From Bidens hawaiensis (taxonomy: Eukaryota; Streptophyta; Magnoliopsida; Asterales; Asteraceae): 64,000 nt of DNA. The notes beneath the pieces are model-generated. The model was not told where the DNA came from. It saw only the letters and a list, made by a program, of their open reading frames with translations, and searched no databases. Below are positions 10,739 through 23,505 of this stretch, one piece after another. The position numbers were made by a program, and so were the translations under genes. The first letter of the stretch is position 1. Each line of letters begins with the position of its first letter. The DNA is taken from positions 1 to 64,000 of the forward strand of contig JAIQDT010011137.1 of assembly GCA_021521415.1 (NCBI GenBank). The letters run 5' to 3'.

Positions 10739-12190
10739 ATGCTGTTTTAAGGAAATCTTATGATTGATTTTTTTACAAGACGTAGAGTTTATTTACAAAA
10801 AAAAAACACATGTAAAGAAACATGTGTTTCTCTCACATTGCAACCTATTGATTTGCAGCCATGGTATACTTTTCAATATCTGAACCACAATATTTATAAC
10901 GGGTTTGTGGGTTTTTATTTGTTTTCTTATCATTTTTTTTGTTGGAGTGAGAACTGTGTTTGTGTTGTTTTTTTCTTCTATTTTTAGGCAAATTTTTAAC
11001 ACTCTTTTTCTATTTTTGCTGTTGTTTTTCATGTTCTTTCTGCTGCTTATTTTTTGGTTGTTAAGGTTCAAGTTTGATATTGAATTAAAGCTATTGTAAC
11101 TTTTACCACTAACAGGTTGAAATTGATTTCGAGTTGAAAATCGATGCATATATGGACTATTAAAGATTAGTGTTACAGTGTCTATTAAAGATTAGTGTTT
11201 AGAATATTTGGATATACAGTGGCTCAAGTCTAAGGAGTAGGTAATTTGTATATTTTCATATTATAGATGAGAGAGGATTTCATGAATCTAATTACCCTGC
11301 AACTGCTTTAAGATTTTATTATATCACCAACACTTTTCCTACAACTGAAACTAATTCGCCCTATGATAGTGATTGATGTTTGCAGATTACTTTTGTGGAC
11401 AGGTATGGCTTTTTCTTATTGTCCCATTTTTTAACTAATATCTTGGTTTTGTTTATTAATCATGTTCTAAAATGCAGGTTATTTCCTCATGCAATGCAAC
11501 AGCTTTGCTCCTATACGACAGGTATGAAGCTTTGCTTCTATACTTTGGATTGCAACGCTAAATAGTTATTTGACTTGCTGTTAATAGTTGCAACAATATG
11601 TACATGTTATAATATTACTTAACAGAAGATTCACATTGGCTTAAGTTTCTTTATATTCTGGATTGTAATTTTTTTGTAATCATAAATGGCTGCTTAAATT
11701 GTTTAACAGTTGCACCATTATGTACATACAAGGCTTGATGTAGCTTCATTTGTAAAGGTAATTTCATTTCATTTCTGTAGTGTATAAGTGAATTCCCTTA
11801 CCTTTTACTTTCTGAACTAATCACCACTTAAAGTGGGATCTAAAACAATTGTAAACTCATTTTTTAAATGATTTAGTAAAGCTTTGGAAAGTTAGAAAAT
11901 GGCATATTAAGCTAAACCTTTTCAATATGGTGATGCTGTAGTGTGTTCCGAGAGAAGATAGACATTGAGAGAGATATGAGACATGAGAAAGACAGAAAAA
12001 AGATTGGTGGTGGCTAAGGTAAAGTGGTATCACGGGCGCGACGGCAATGATAGGATTGTGGTTGATGGCATGAAGAATATAAGGTGGTTCGTTTTTGTAT
12101 ATGAAGTCTCGAATGTTATAAATTAAGGTAATCAACGACCAATTCTTGGTAACCTTTGGACATCATTAGTGTCTTGGTTATGGTTTTACA
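10739..12190 (+). other. CACTA interior with exon-like fragments
   Basis: Mostly AT-rich DNA, with three short stretches flanked by good plant splice consensus: 11386-11402 (tgcag before, gtatgg after), 11478-11521 (tgcag before, gtatga after) and 11710-11757 (aacag before, gtaatt after). The 48-base third piece is open as LHHYVHTRLDVASFVK. The pieces look like small exons of a captured host gene, but I do not recognise the protein and the frames across all three are not consistent. No long frame exists here. Confidence 0.3.
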
Positions 12191-12191
12191 C

Positions 12192-12222
12192 CCCGCCGCA
12201 ACGCGGCGGGTCAATATGCTAA
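12192..12222 (+). mobile_element. Helitron-like 3' terminus
   Basis: A perfect 8-bp stem CCCGCCGC / GCGGCGGG with an AAC loop (12192-12210), followed 8 bases later by CTAA (12219-12222), fits the Helitron 3' end rule (GC hairpin then CTRR). The next base is A rather than the usual T, and no 5' TC end was located, so extent is unknown. Confidence 0.5.
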
Positions 12223-13009
12223 ACTTGTGATACGAATAATTTTAATAACATGGAACTTAATGCTTATACATGGATGGTCTATTTGTATATAGTCCATTTG
12301 GATTGAGGACGTACGCATGATGACTCAGGATTTTATGGTGCTGGTTTCTTTTATTGCTTTTTAATTTTTTTTTGTTGAATGTTACAAGAGTGTATGTTGG
12401 ATAATGCTATAACTTATTTATGTTTTGTTTTTTTTTTTGTTATAATGAAGTTTTATTTCTTTCAATATTAGATGTCCGTAACCGTATAGTAAAATTGTGT
12501 GTGTGGACGTTTAAAAAATGGTTGTATAATATGATTTGTTAGGACTTCTAATTTTTGTTCTAAACGTTATACATTGTAAAAGTGTCATAATATGCTTTTT
12601 AGGTGTTTAAGTTGTTCATAGATATTTTATGTGACTATAAAATTTATTTTCATAATCTTGTTTGGGATATTAGGACCCTTTTCTTGGTACTATAATGTTC
12701 CATCATCAGGGTCCTCTAAATTAATTTTTAAGGACGCTTGTATTTGTATCAAAAGTTTACAATTATGTACGCACATGTCAAAAAATAGTAAAAGTGTCCT
12801 CATATGTTTTTATTGAGACGCTTATTGGGTTATTAATGGATATATTATGCGACCATAAAATTGGTTTCATAATCATATTTGGGATACCAGGACGCTTTTG
12901 AGTTCGAGACTTATTACGACCCCTTTAAATGAAACGCTTTTCTCGCTGGTCCTATTAAATGAAAGGTCCTATAAAATGACATTTTAGGACACTTTTGTGC
13001 GTACTAAAA
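12223..13009. repeat. CACTA right subterminal region
   Basis: AT-rich, then repeated 'gggac.cttttg', 'ttaggaccc', 'aggacgctt' and 'gtcctattaaatgaaa' phrases approaching the right terminal inverted repeat (13010-13028). No coding signal. Confidence 0.55.
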
Positions 13010-13028
13010 GACCCTTTTTGTTGTAGTG

Positions 13029-14900
13029 CTCTTGATAGTTTGACTTCCAAAGGTCAAACTCATGCTAGTCTTTGGTTCTAACTAATTCTTGGTAATCAAA
13101 GCTTTTATTATATCTTGTTTAAAACATACTTCCATTGTTTCCTTGGTTTACCCTTCTCCGGCCATGTCGGTTTAGGTGTATTGCTAGGCAAGGCTACATG
13201 GAGGATTATTGCAATCCTTGTTAAACACTTTAACTTATGCTTTTATTTTGTTTAAGCTTGTTAATATTTTTTAGTTCTTAATTATTTTAGTTTTCGAATT
13301 ATTTTAATAGTTCAATGGTATTTGGGTATGTGGATACCATCTTCGGTTTCATTCCGAGTCAAGGACCAAACCAAGACCGAACTCTCTTTAAATCTTTATT
13401 TAATTGTTTTAAAGCAATTTGTATGTAAGATTCAAGTGTTAAGTTCTTTTATTTACATTTTTGTAATTGTTATTATAATATGGACTTGTTCGACCCAACC
13501 TTGGTCATATACCATGTCTTGAACCAACCAAACCAAACAAACCGAACTAAACCGAGTTCACTAGCTTAAAACAAACTAGTTTTGTTTCGGACCACCAAAT
13601 CTCACATTTTCTTTTTAAGATCTTTCACAAACTAATTATCAATGTTTTCTTAAAGTGCTTGGTATGTCGGATCTAAAGTGATCTTATAACAAGCTTGGAC
13701 CAATAAAACCGAACACTCACTTAACATCAATGTTTGTAGTTTCTCCTTAATAGAACTTCTAACATTAGTTAAGTTTTTATTTTTAATAATTTATCCCATG
13801 ATATTTATAACTTTGGAATGTCGGGTTCGGCCTTGACAATTTATCAAGACCCGGACCGACTAACCGAACAATCGTTAAAATCCCATTTTGGTATATCTAA
13901 CTAGAGGTCGTGCACTATTGCATTAAACCAATCCCCACGTATTTACTTAACAAAGGTTAAGTAAAACTAATGAATAGGATACCGAAACCCGATTTCGAGC
14001 AAACTTACTTTTTCAAAAACCGTTACTTTAATTCCTTATGTATTTACACTTTAACCCTCATACTTTAATTATTTATTTTACTTGTCATGTTCTTTTACTT
14101 TAAAGCTTTTATGACCATCTACTAACTTAAGGCCCTCTCAATATAGGTCTTGCTCATGAACTTACCTTTTTGTTTTACCACAAACTAATACTTCAAGTTA
14201 CCTATTCTATGTGAGTAATCACACTCCCCTATTAACGCTTTTATACTTTTTGGGGTGGCATGCGTACCATATTCAAACTTACTTGTTTTTATGATCCCGT
14301 TATCAAATCCACAATTCAACATTATGTGTTGTACGAATATTTGCTCGATCTTTGTGTATGCCTCAATTTGATTACGTGCACGAGTGTTTATTTTTATGTT
14401 GTTGGTGAGCCTCAATAAGTATGATCATACGCACCCCTAAATACTTTAGCCTTGTGCTAGTAGAATAGAGCATCATTCTCCGAGTAATTTGGTTGTTACA
14501 AAATACAAAGGGGCAATAGTTATTTACTTTAAATTTACAACGGTTGTTGCATTATTCTATTTACACATGTGAATAGTGAGTTTTTCCTTGTTATATACAT
14601 ATGTCAAAAATAGTGTATTGCCCACCAACATTCATGTTGATCATATATATTTTTACGCATGTTACATGTTTACTCTTAGGTTGCTCGTGAAGATTGAAGA
14701 CTCATCCTTTAGATCATACATTCAGGATACTTTAATGACTATATGAAATTGTTTGTATTTTATCTTGGACAAGTTGTATTTGTGATTATTGAATGGAATA
14801 AACAAGTGGAGTAAATATTGTCACTTCAATAGTGTCATGGTGTTCTTGAGCAATCCGTTGCACCCCGACATGTTCCACCGCCTTTGGTCGGGGTGTGACA
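13029..14900 (+). mobile_element. Chr-B 5' LTR, part 2
   Basis: Resumes with the duplicated CTC and runs to GGGTGTGACA. It aligns with 20696-21725 plus 23941-24780 of the 3' LTR. At 14055-14075 it shows the uninterrupted version ('actttaattattta') of the site where LTR-C copy 2 inserted in the 3' LTR. Confidence 0.88.
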
Positions 14901-14903
14901 AAT

Positions 14904-14916
14904 TGGTATCAGAGCC
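14904..14916 (+). promoter_or_regulatory. Primer binding site, tRNA-iMet type (Chr-B)
   Basis: TGGTATCAGAGCC is complementary to the 3' end of plant initiator methionine tRNA. It sits three bases after the LTR's final CA and fixes the element orientation as plus. Confidence 0.9.
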
Positions 14917-17900
14917 ATGACTATAGGATAAGCGGTTAGACGTAACGGATTATTATAGTTTTGCTTTAGAGTCCCTATACGTGTTGCTTATACGTGATTG
15001 CCCTACTTGATTGTTCATTGCACTTATTTGCTTACTTATTTACTTCATTTAATATCATATATACACATACTCAAACACACAAAATATTCTAAGGTATCCT
15101 TACCTTACTTTCATACACACACACATACACACACACACACACTCATATTATACTAAGGTATCCTTACCTTACCAAAAAAAAAATTGTTTTTATGTTATTT
15201 TTATGGATCCCGTTATTTAAGATCATTTAAAGGTTGAATTTATGATGGGTTTGTAGCCACCATAGGGGGGCGAAACACTATGAAACGATCATTTAACAAA
15301 AAGTTTCCAAGAATCGAAGGTGATTTACTTACCTGGGATGATTGAATTGTAGAGTTCTTCCTCTAAGCCAACAAACCGTGTTATATATGTCAACAACTTT
15401 AAGTTGTCGAATGCAAGCGTTCCTGTTGCCTCCTTATATTTTTGTTAGAAGCATAAGAGCCATGGTGATACGTAAACTAATGTTTCAACATCTCAATTGT
15501 CTCATTGTTTACTTATTGTTGTCATTACGATATTTGGTTCAAAAGGTGTAAAACACGGTGATACATACACATGTTCGACTCCCCATTTTATTGCGATTAA
15601 GTTTTAGATTTATTGATTTGATCAAGATTCATGGTGGTACATGAAAGTTCTCATCGTTAAACTTAAATTTTTTTTATATAAATGTTTTTGGAGGGCTTAT
15701 TTATTCAAGTATTTATTTAGTCATTTCCTTTATATTAATTTCTCATTACGAATTTTCCATTTATATAGATTTATTTTTTGTTATGATTAATTCTCTTATA
15801 TTTTGATTTCACATGGTAAAGTTATTACACAACTTTCCCCACCTTGATTTCTCACAACAATTTTTATTACATAATTTCGTCTATTTGGATTTCTTTTTAA
15901 ATTTTATTTTGTACAATTTGAATTCTTATGACAACTTTCAATATATGATTTTTGCTCACTATGTATTCTCACATCAAAAAAATTTTCATCATACAATTTC
16001 AATCATTTTAATTTTCTCATGACAAATTTTACTTAGATTTCTTAAGTAATTATCATTGTATAATTTTTAATTCTTTGATTTTCTCATAAAACATTTTCAT
16101 AAAAATTCTAGTTCGCTGACAATCTTATTAATCTTGATTTCCTCGTCTCACAAAATTGTTTATTTCAAATTATCATAATTATTTTTAATACACAAAATAT
16201 TATATAACCTTTATGGTGAAATTCTTGTTACGTCATTTTGTTCTCATAACAATTTTCATTATATATCTTTATACCTTATTACAAATTGTAATATACAATA
16301 TACTTATTATTAACCCTCATAGTGAATTGTATTCCCATAAAGATTTTTGTTGATTTCTCATAACAAATTTTGTTTTATTCCCTATGGTAATATTCAATAC
16401 ACAAATTTTGTTCATTCCTTTCTAGTTTCTCAATCACCATATAAAACCCTAAGTTTTAAAAAAAGTTATCGATACATTATATATATATATATATATATAT
16501 ATTTATTTCCCCTTGTCTATAACATTTATATCGAAACATTCACGTTGTTATTGAAACGCAAATAATCAATGGTGATAGACAAAGAGTTTTTGGTTTGGCA
16601 TAAAAAATTTCAATTTGTATTTTGGTCCACAAAATTCCATGTATGTTTTAACATTTTCAATGTAACTTTGGTGGTTATGCTACTTTCAATTTCAAACGTA
16701 ATGTTGTTCCTTAATAAACACAACCGCAAGTCACCGAACATCCTCACTCAAACTATCACTACAATCAACATGTCGTTAACACTATTATCATCGCTACAAC
16801 TCCCTCCTTCCACTACCATATCTTCACACACTATAGATTTTGCCCCAAACTCAAAGAGAAATGAAATCTAACTAACCTAAGTTTTGCCATCACCAACTTA
16901 AACTCCATACAAAATAAATATATACAAAATTCAACACAACAAGGAGCCCCGATACCGATACTTTTACCCTATGTAACACCTACCAATTTCACTATCCTAC
17001 CACTACACACCACCGACAAACACATCAACACATTCCTTGAACACACACAAACCAAAATTTGCCAACCTATGACTCAATCCCTTGACCCATACTACGTCAA
17101 ACAACAAACCATGTTGTCATACCACTTCTACCCAACCATCGAGTTTAAATACCACAATAGTCATTTGAACCATCTTCACAAAATGCATATACAAACCGTA
17201 TCTAAACCTAAGATAGTCAATCTCAACTTACCCAGCCCATCAAGCTCAAACTAACCTCACAATTACCAAACTCAAGTAAACCCAATTACACAAGACATTC
17301 GAGAACCTACTCCTTCCTCAAAAGGCACCCGAACCATTCACTTTTAAAGAATAAGCCTATACATTCACAAAAAAGCCACATTTTCCTTACTAAAATTATT
17401 TTTTATTATAAGTAATATAACGACTCCTCGTACTCAATGCTTCATTTTTTTAAAACCATCATTTTCAAGATATGATTTACGCTTATTCACAATACTCTTT
17501 TCCATTATAAATCCTTCTCACTTAAAAGTGATATTGTCATGATAACTAGACACACTTGCAGTTTAATAATATGTCTTGTTTTCACGATTTTTCAATAATT
17601 ATTTACGTGCTTCGCCATATTTCATTACTGGAATACTTATTATACTTATGATTATTTTTTTTTACTTTAAGTAATAATGCCATAATGACATATACACACA
17701 AAGTTTCAGCTCGAGTATTGTTTCAAGAATTATTCAATAATAGTTTACAAATTTCATTTTTTCGCGTTACCTCAATGTTCATTGTTTTTAAAGATTATAT
17801 TTTTGAGGATGATTTCACAACAACCTTATATGCTTGATATTTCGGTATGAATTTCGTGTATCCTGGATCATTCGATAACAATTTATGCATTTCATTACCT

Positions 17901-19203
17901 CACATTCCCACATATCTTATTTTTTTTACGGTTTATTTTAAGTAGGAGCGATACTATCATAACGGTTTTATATACTCAAGAAATTTTGTTTAAGAATTTA
18001 ACCATCGAGACTTAACTGATTACAATTTATGAATTTCTCTAAGTACGCGTTACCATGATGCTCAGTTATTGTGTTTCGTTTGTTGGATGGTTATAACCAC
18101 TTTACTCGAAGTTTGTTTTAAATTTTATTTTTCGACGATTTACAATATGCGATTTATATACTTCATCATTACCCCAAATCTCATTTCTTATGATGTTCTT
18201 CACATTTTGACAAGATATATCTATAACAACTTCATGCACTCGGGATTTCATTTTTATGTTTTGATTATTCACGACTGGATCCAGATTATTCGAAAACAAT
18301 TGGTGTGTTTACTATGCACCACTTCAAATTTCAGTTACACTACAATTTCGTTTTATTTTAAAGGATATTTCTATCACGCTTATATTGTTCATTTAAACGA
18401 TATTTTATGCATTTCGTTGCATGATCTTATTTACGCAATTAATGGCCTATGCATGGCTGTCCACAAGTTTTGACGCTATTGGAAACCGTTTCTATAATCA
18501 TGATTATATGAAATGTTTCACAATAGAAGCCGTATGCGCATTTTATCACATTTCTTCAATGTTTTGTTTAGTTAAACAATTGATATTTCATGTTTGATAT
18601 ATGCTTACGCTAATCCACAAACCCACCCTATCCTTATGATATTTGAATCGTATTTCACGCAATCATATCCTCAAATGCTTATAACCTCAAGTTTGGTTTA
18701 CTTATGAAACTTATCGTACGATGTTGCTGTTAATGGTATCGTTGTTTATCCCAACCTCACTTTTCATTTATCAGATTCTCGTTTTTCACTTATTGGGTTT
18801 CTCTCTTCCACTTATCAAAGTCCTCATTATCATGTTTCACTTATTGATTTTATTGTTGATATAGTACCTAGATTTATAGATATTGACATTTATCTTGATG
18901 ACTTTTGACTTCAAATCTCATTTTATATTGTTTACCCTAATTTTTTTATGTATTCGATCATCTATACTTGTTTAAACCAAATTGTTATTTTCACCTTGGT
19001 TTATATCATTAGATTTTTAGTTGTTTCAATTATTTAACCCATTTTTTTCTACTTATTTAAAAGCCAAACTCAAAATTTTTCAACCGCTAGTATTGGTTTG
19101 TCAATATTGGCAAAATTCAACATATTTTATTTAATTTTTAATATTTAAAGATTTTAAAACAAATATGTCTCTTAAACCTCACAATGGAATGAACCAAGTG
19201 GAC
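14917..19203 (+). mobile_element. Chr-B interior, degenerate
   Basis: More than 4 kb of AT-rich sequence without recognisable pol. The best protein-like patch is FNKKFPRIEGDLLTWDD followed by a stop (about 15293-15345), resembling the start of a gag-like frame. A C/A-rich, T/C-rich stretch runs 16720-17340 and a short TA run lies at 16480-16501. Small open frames are scattered, none convincing. Either a non-coding large derivative or strongly decayed. Confidence 0.6.
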
Positions 19204-19833
19204 TGTTAGGGCATGGAATTGCTGCTAAGGATCCTTTATCCTTGAGTAACTTATGGATAAAATATCCTTGAGATATGTTCCATATTGCAAAGGATCGACG
19301 ATCCTTGGTATTATATGTTTACAAATGATTGTATTTGAATGGTGTTTTGTTTGTTAGATATAACGGCTGGGCGACTTGGTCATCCTATTTTACCGCTACT
19401 GGACAACTCCCGTACGTGGTCAAAGAGAAGGAACGGCTAGTGGGAAGAGTGTCGTGATTATAGGAAATCTTGTTAGTTGTTATTTGTATTTATTATGAGA
19501 TCATTGATCAGCTAGATAGATACTTACACTCTCGCACACTAGAGCATTACTGATAATCTTCACTAAGAACGACACTTACACTTATCTTCCATTGTAATTC
19601 TGATCTTGATCTCCACCATTGTAACCCGATTTTGTGATTAATAAATAGGTGATAGACAATTGTCATCACCCTGGGTTTTTGTGTCGGCGATCTAAACAAG
19701 ATCAAGGGCTTTTCCTCGTAACTAATCTTTTTGTTTGTGTTTACAATCATTTCATTATTATTATCATCAAATTAGCACTAGACCTCACCTAACTAATTTG
19801 GTTATTATCCTTAACCGATTTTTGACCAAAACA
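19204..19833 (+). mobile_element. Solo LTR, family D (Tat type), copy 1
   Basis: TGTTAGGGCATGG...GACCAAAACA, 630 bp, flanked by a perfect TGGAC duplication (19199-19203 and 19834-19838). It is the reverse complement of the LTRs at 34565-35208 and 39800-40432, sharing 'gacaattgtcatcaccc', 'ggtttttgtgtcggcgatc' and 'tcaagggcttttcctcgta'. No internal sequence remains. Confidence 0.93.
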
Positions 19834-19838
19834 TGGAC

Positions 19839-20177
19839 CATACGACGATCTAAATAATTATGGGTGCACACTTAATTATCGAAATCCTCGTATGAAAGCC
19901 ATTGTAAGTACGGTTGTGTGCGATAACTCGGACCCCCGAATGATAGCAGAAAAGCGGTATAAATGCATGATGATAAAGGCATGGTAGATACGCCGCCGGT
20001 ACATCCTATATATAAGTGCCTTTATCATATTTCTAATTTGTGGCGTTTTTTCGAGTCATGCAAGGATCTTACGTTATTTGTCTTACTTAATATTTTTCTT
20101 CTCACTATTCTAAAAATAACATCTATTAGTAACTATCTATTTTCTTAAGTTTATTTTAATTTCGGGATGAAGTTTTC
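19839..20177 (+). mobile_element. Chr-B interior, right end
   Basis: Continuation of the Chr-B interior after the solo LTR-D. No pol motif is readable. The closing 'ttcgggatgaagttttcct' is the kind of sequence seen after the pol stop in chromovirus-like gypsy elements. Confidence 0.6.
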
Positions 20178-20193
20178 CTAAAGTAGGGAAGAC
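20178..20193 (+). promoter_or_regulatory. Polypurine tract (Chr-B)
   Basis: 'ctaaagtagggaagac' directly before the 3' LTR is the plus-strand primer site of the element. Confidence 0.75.
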
Positions 20194-22439
20194 TATGACA
20201 TTCGCCATTTTTGATTTAATCGTATTTCTTATTGTACGTTAAACCCAACCTGTTTTTTCTTTAGGATTCTTTGATATTAATAAAATTAGTGGTTTTATGT
20301 TATGAATTTATTTCACACTTGTTGGATCGCGAAATGTCATTTTCAGTACGCTAAAACACCCTTTTATGGATAAAAACGACTTAAAACGAACTTCGGGGAC
20401 TAAAATCTCCAAATAATCAAAGTTGAAGACCAAACCCCACCCATAAGGGCGCCGCGCCGCGCGACCATTAAGGGCAGGGTGGTCGCGCAGCGCCACCATG
20501 TGTCTGCAGATTTGCCCAGCTCATTTTTGTTTCTTTTGTGCATTGTTTGACCATTTTAAGCCAATCAAATGCATGTATACCTTTTATGAGTAACTTATAC
20601 TTTTTCCACAATAAAAAAAGTCCCATACACCCATTTTGGTTTGCACCTTTTTCTCCAAACTCTCTCAATCTAGGATCCAAGTATGCATTCTTCATCCTCT
20701 TGATAGTTTGACTTCTCAAGGTCAAACTCATGCTAATCATTGTTTCTAACTAATACTTGTTAATCAAAGCTTGTATTATATCTTGTTTAAAACATACTTC
20801 CCTGGTTTCCTTGGTTTTTCCTTCTCCGGCCATGTCGGTTTAGGTGTATTGCTAGGCAAGGCTGCATGGAGGATTACTGCAATCCTTGTTAAACGCTTTA
20901 ATTTTGTTTAAGTGTATCAGTATTGTTTAGTTCTTAATTATTTTAGTTTCCAAATTACTTTAATAGTTCAATGGTATTTGGTATGTGGTTACCATCTTCG
21001 GTTTCATTCCGAGTCAAAGACCGAATTAAGACCGAACTGTCGTTTAACTCTTTATTTAATTGTTTTAAAACAAGTTGTATGTAAGATTCAAGTGTTTTAA
21101 GTTCTTTTATTTATATTTTTGTAATTTTTATTATAATATGGACGTTTTGGACCCAAGCTTGGTCACATACCAATTCTAGAACCAACCAAACCAAACAAAC
21201 CGAACTATACCGAGTTCACTCGCTTAATACACACTAGTTGTGTTTCGGGCTACCGAATCTCACATTTTCTTTTTAAGATCTTTTAGAAACTAATTATAAA
21301 TGTTTTCCTAAAGTGCTTGGTATGTCGGATCCAACTTGATCTTATAACAAGCTTGGACCGATAAAACCGAACACTTGCTTAACATCAATTTTTGGAGTTT
21401 CTCCTTAAGAGAACTTCTAACATTAGTTAAGTTTCTATTTTAAATAATTTATCTCATGATATTTATCACTTGGAATTTCGGGTTCGGACTTGACAATTTA
21501 TCAAGACCCGAACCAACTAATCGAACACTCGTAAAAATCCCGCTTTGGTATATCTAACAAGGGGTCATGCATTATTGCATTAAACCAATCCCCACATATT
21601 TACTTAAAAAATGGTTAAGTAAAACAAGTAATAGAATACCGAGACCCGATTTCGAGCAAACTTACTTTTCAAAAACCGTTACTTTAATTCCTTATGTATT
21701 CACACTTTAACCCTTAAAATTTAAATGTAACATCCTACTTTCGGTTATAATAATAAATGAAATTTCGTTTATTCAATAATGTGTCATGTATCGGTTTAGA
21801 TAATAAACTCAAAGAGGGTGGGCTTGGACTTTAGAAGATGGAATAAGAAACGGGATTGGCCTTAGGTCTATGGGCTTAAGGGAGGATAAATATCCCTTAA
21901 ACCCTAATCCTTTCCATTTTTATCCATCTCTACACCATAGCCTACACCATCAAAAACACACACAAACACCATCCTATATCCCGAGCCAAGATCCGAAGGT
22001 GAAAACCCGAACACGTTGGTGCTAGAACATTGTGACAAACCAAAACAACATCAAGACTAGACCGTAAATCGACTCGTTTAAGGTACGTTTATAATGGAAA
22101 CTTGTATGTTTAGGTTCAAAATTGTTTAGTATTATTAGATCTATATGAATATGGTGAAAACAAACCAAACGTGATGATTCTTGCTTAAAACCGTTGACGA
22201 TTGATGGGTTAATTTGTTAAACGAATAACCGGGTTATAAATGAACAAATCGCACCCTTTAAAATGTAATATTCGGATGAATGGATGGTTAGGGTTTGTAG
22301 GCGCTGCTAATCCGAGTTCAATGATACCAAAATCGTGTTTTTCATCAAGGTTTGAGGGTTAATCGCAAATCTGATGTAGGTTAACTGTTTTGGTGTTATT
22401 GGCGATTTTGACTTTGACCTTTGAGTCAAATTTTGGATA

Positions 22440-22775
22440 AGACTGAGCCTATTCGTTATGTTAAGATAACGAATTAGGTCATTCGTTAATCACCAATTCG
22501 TTATGATTAAGATAACGAATTAGGTCATTCGTTACTCACCAATTCATTATGATTACGATAACGAACTAGGTCATTCGTTACTCACCAATTCGTTATGATT
22601 ACGATAACGAACTAGGTCATTCGTGAATCACCAATTAGTTATGATAAGATAACGAACCAGATAACAAATCGGGTTATGATAAGATAATGGACCAGAAAAC
22701 AAATCGGGTTATGATAAGATAACGAATCAGATAACGAATTAGGCTTAGTTCGTTATAGCGAATGAGTTAGCGAAT
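22440..22775. repeat. AACGAAT/ATTCGTT array in LTR-C copy 2
   Basis: At least ten exact heptamers, arranged as 'gataacgaattaggtcatt' blocks alternating with 'attcgttatgatta'. Near-identical blocks repeat every about 56-60 bp (22490-22630). Confidence 0.9.
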
Positions 22776-23334
22776 TGGATAATAATTTAAAATCCTAATG
22801 AAAATTGTGTTAAGACAGTTAATGGAAATAAAATTTTTCCAGGGGCGCCCGCCCCTATAACCCCGCTGCCAGGGGCGCTGCCCCTGGACCCTCGTTCGTT
22901 GTAGGATTTCATTAAACTATAAATTCCATATGGATAGTGATAGTTGATTTATACGCGTAATCATTATATAGTTAGCCGTGCCCAGCTAAAGAAATGAATA
23001 ACTATTAACGGTGAACGTAACAGGACTCAGGTGAGTTTCTAGCCTCGTTTCCTTATTATGTTTCCGGGGTTGTGTGCATACTCAATGTGAATGTTAATAC
23101 ACTTACCTTAAATAGTAAGTGTATGTCTTAATGATGAATGTGATATTATGTTTATATTATGAACGTATGCTTTACAGTACATGAAAGATCTTCGGATATT
23201 ACACGTATCGTTAAGGAAGATATATTGTAGCAAGTATGATATGAGTATGTTAAGGAAAGTATGTATGAATATTGCATATAATATATTATGAAAGGTATTT
23301 ATGAATGTGATAATGATAATGATAAGAAAGGTAA

Positions 23335-23505
23335 TGTAAGGTTAAAAGGGTTGCATACCCTAATAATATAAGCGGAGGTTAAAGGGGTTGCATAACCTAA
23401 TAATATATGCGAAGGTTACATGGTTGCATACCCTAACAATATATGTGAAGGCTACAGGGTTGCATTCCCTAATAATATATGTGAAGGTTATGGGGCGTAA
23501 TGCTC
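23335..23505. repeat. Tandem repeats in LTR-C copy 2 (period about 45 bp)
   Basis: Four units of 'ggttgcataccctaata' plus 'atatgtgaaggtta'. They occupy the position that in copy 1 holds a different repeat (9960-10285). Confidence 0.85.

Larger units (their letters stand above)
3558..13028. mobile_element. CACTA (EnSpm) DNA transposon, non-autonomous
   Basis: The left end CAATACAACAAAAGGG mirrors the right end: reading inward from 13028 on the minus strand it is CACTACAACAAAAAGGG, so one base of the CACTA core differs on the left. The 3-bp target duplication is CTC (3555-3557 and 13029-13031). The uninterrupted LTR at 20690-20705 shows the intact target. Subterminal DNA at both ends is full of short 'taataggac'/'gtcctatta' phrases. 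I find no transposase-like frame, so it is non-autonomous. It hosts a solo LTR-C (8110-10733), a Helitron-like hairpin (12192-12222) and exon-like fragments. Confidence 0.85.

Noticed and set aside
10793..11149. 118-codon Asn/Lys-rich minus-strand frame
   Set aside because: Complement of a T-rich stretch; low complexity only.
14904..14916. tRNA-Met-like sequence (also at 60260)
   Set aside because: Only the primer-site complement of the tRNA 3' end, directly after an LTR; no tRNA gene.
22440..22775. Regular repeats as a CRISPR-like array
   Set aside because: Units are inverted and diverged, lie inside a plant LTR, and there are no unique spacers of constant length or cas genes.
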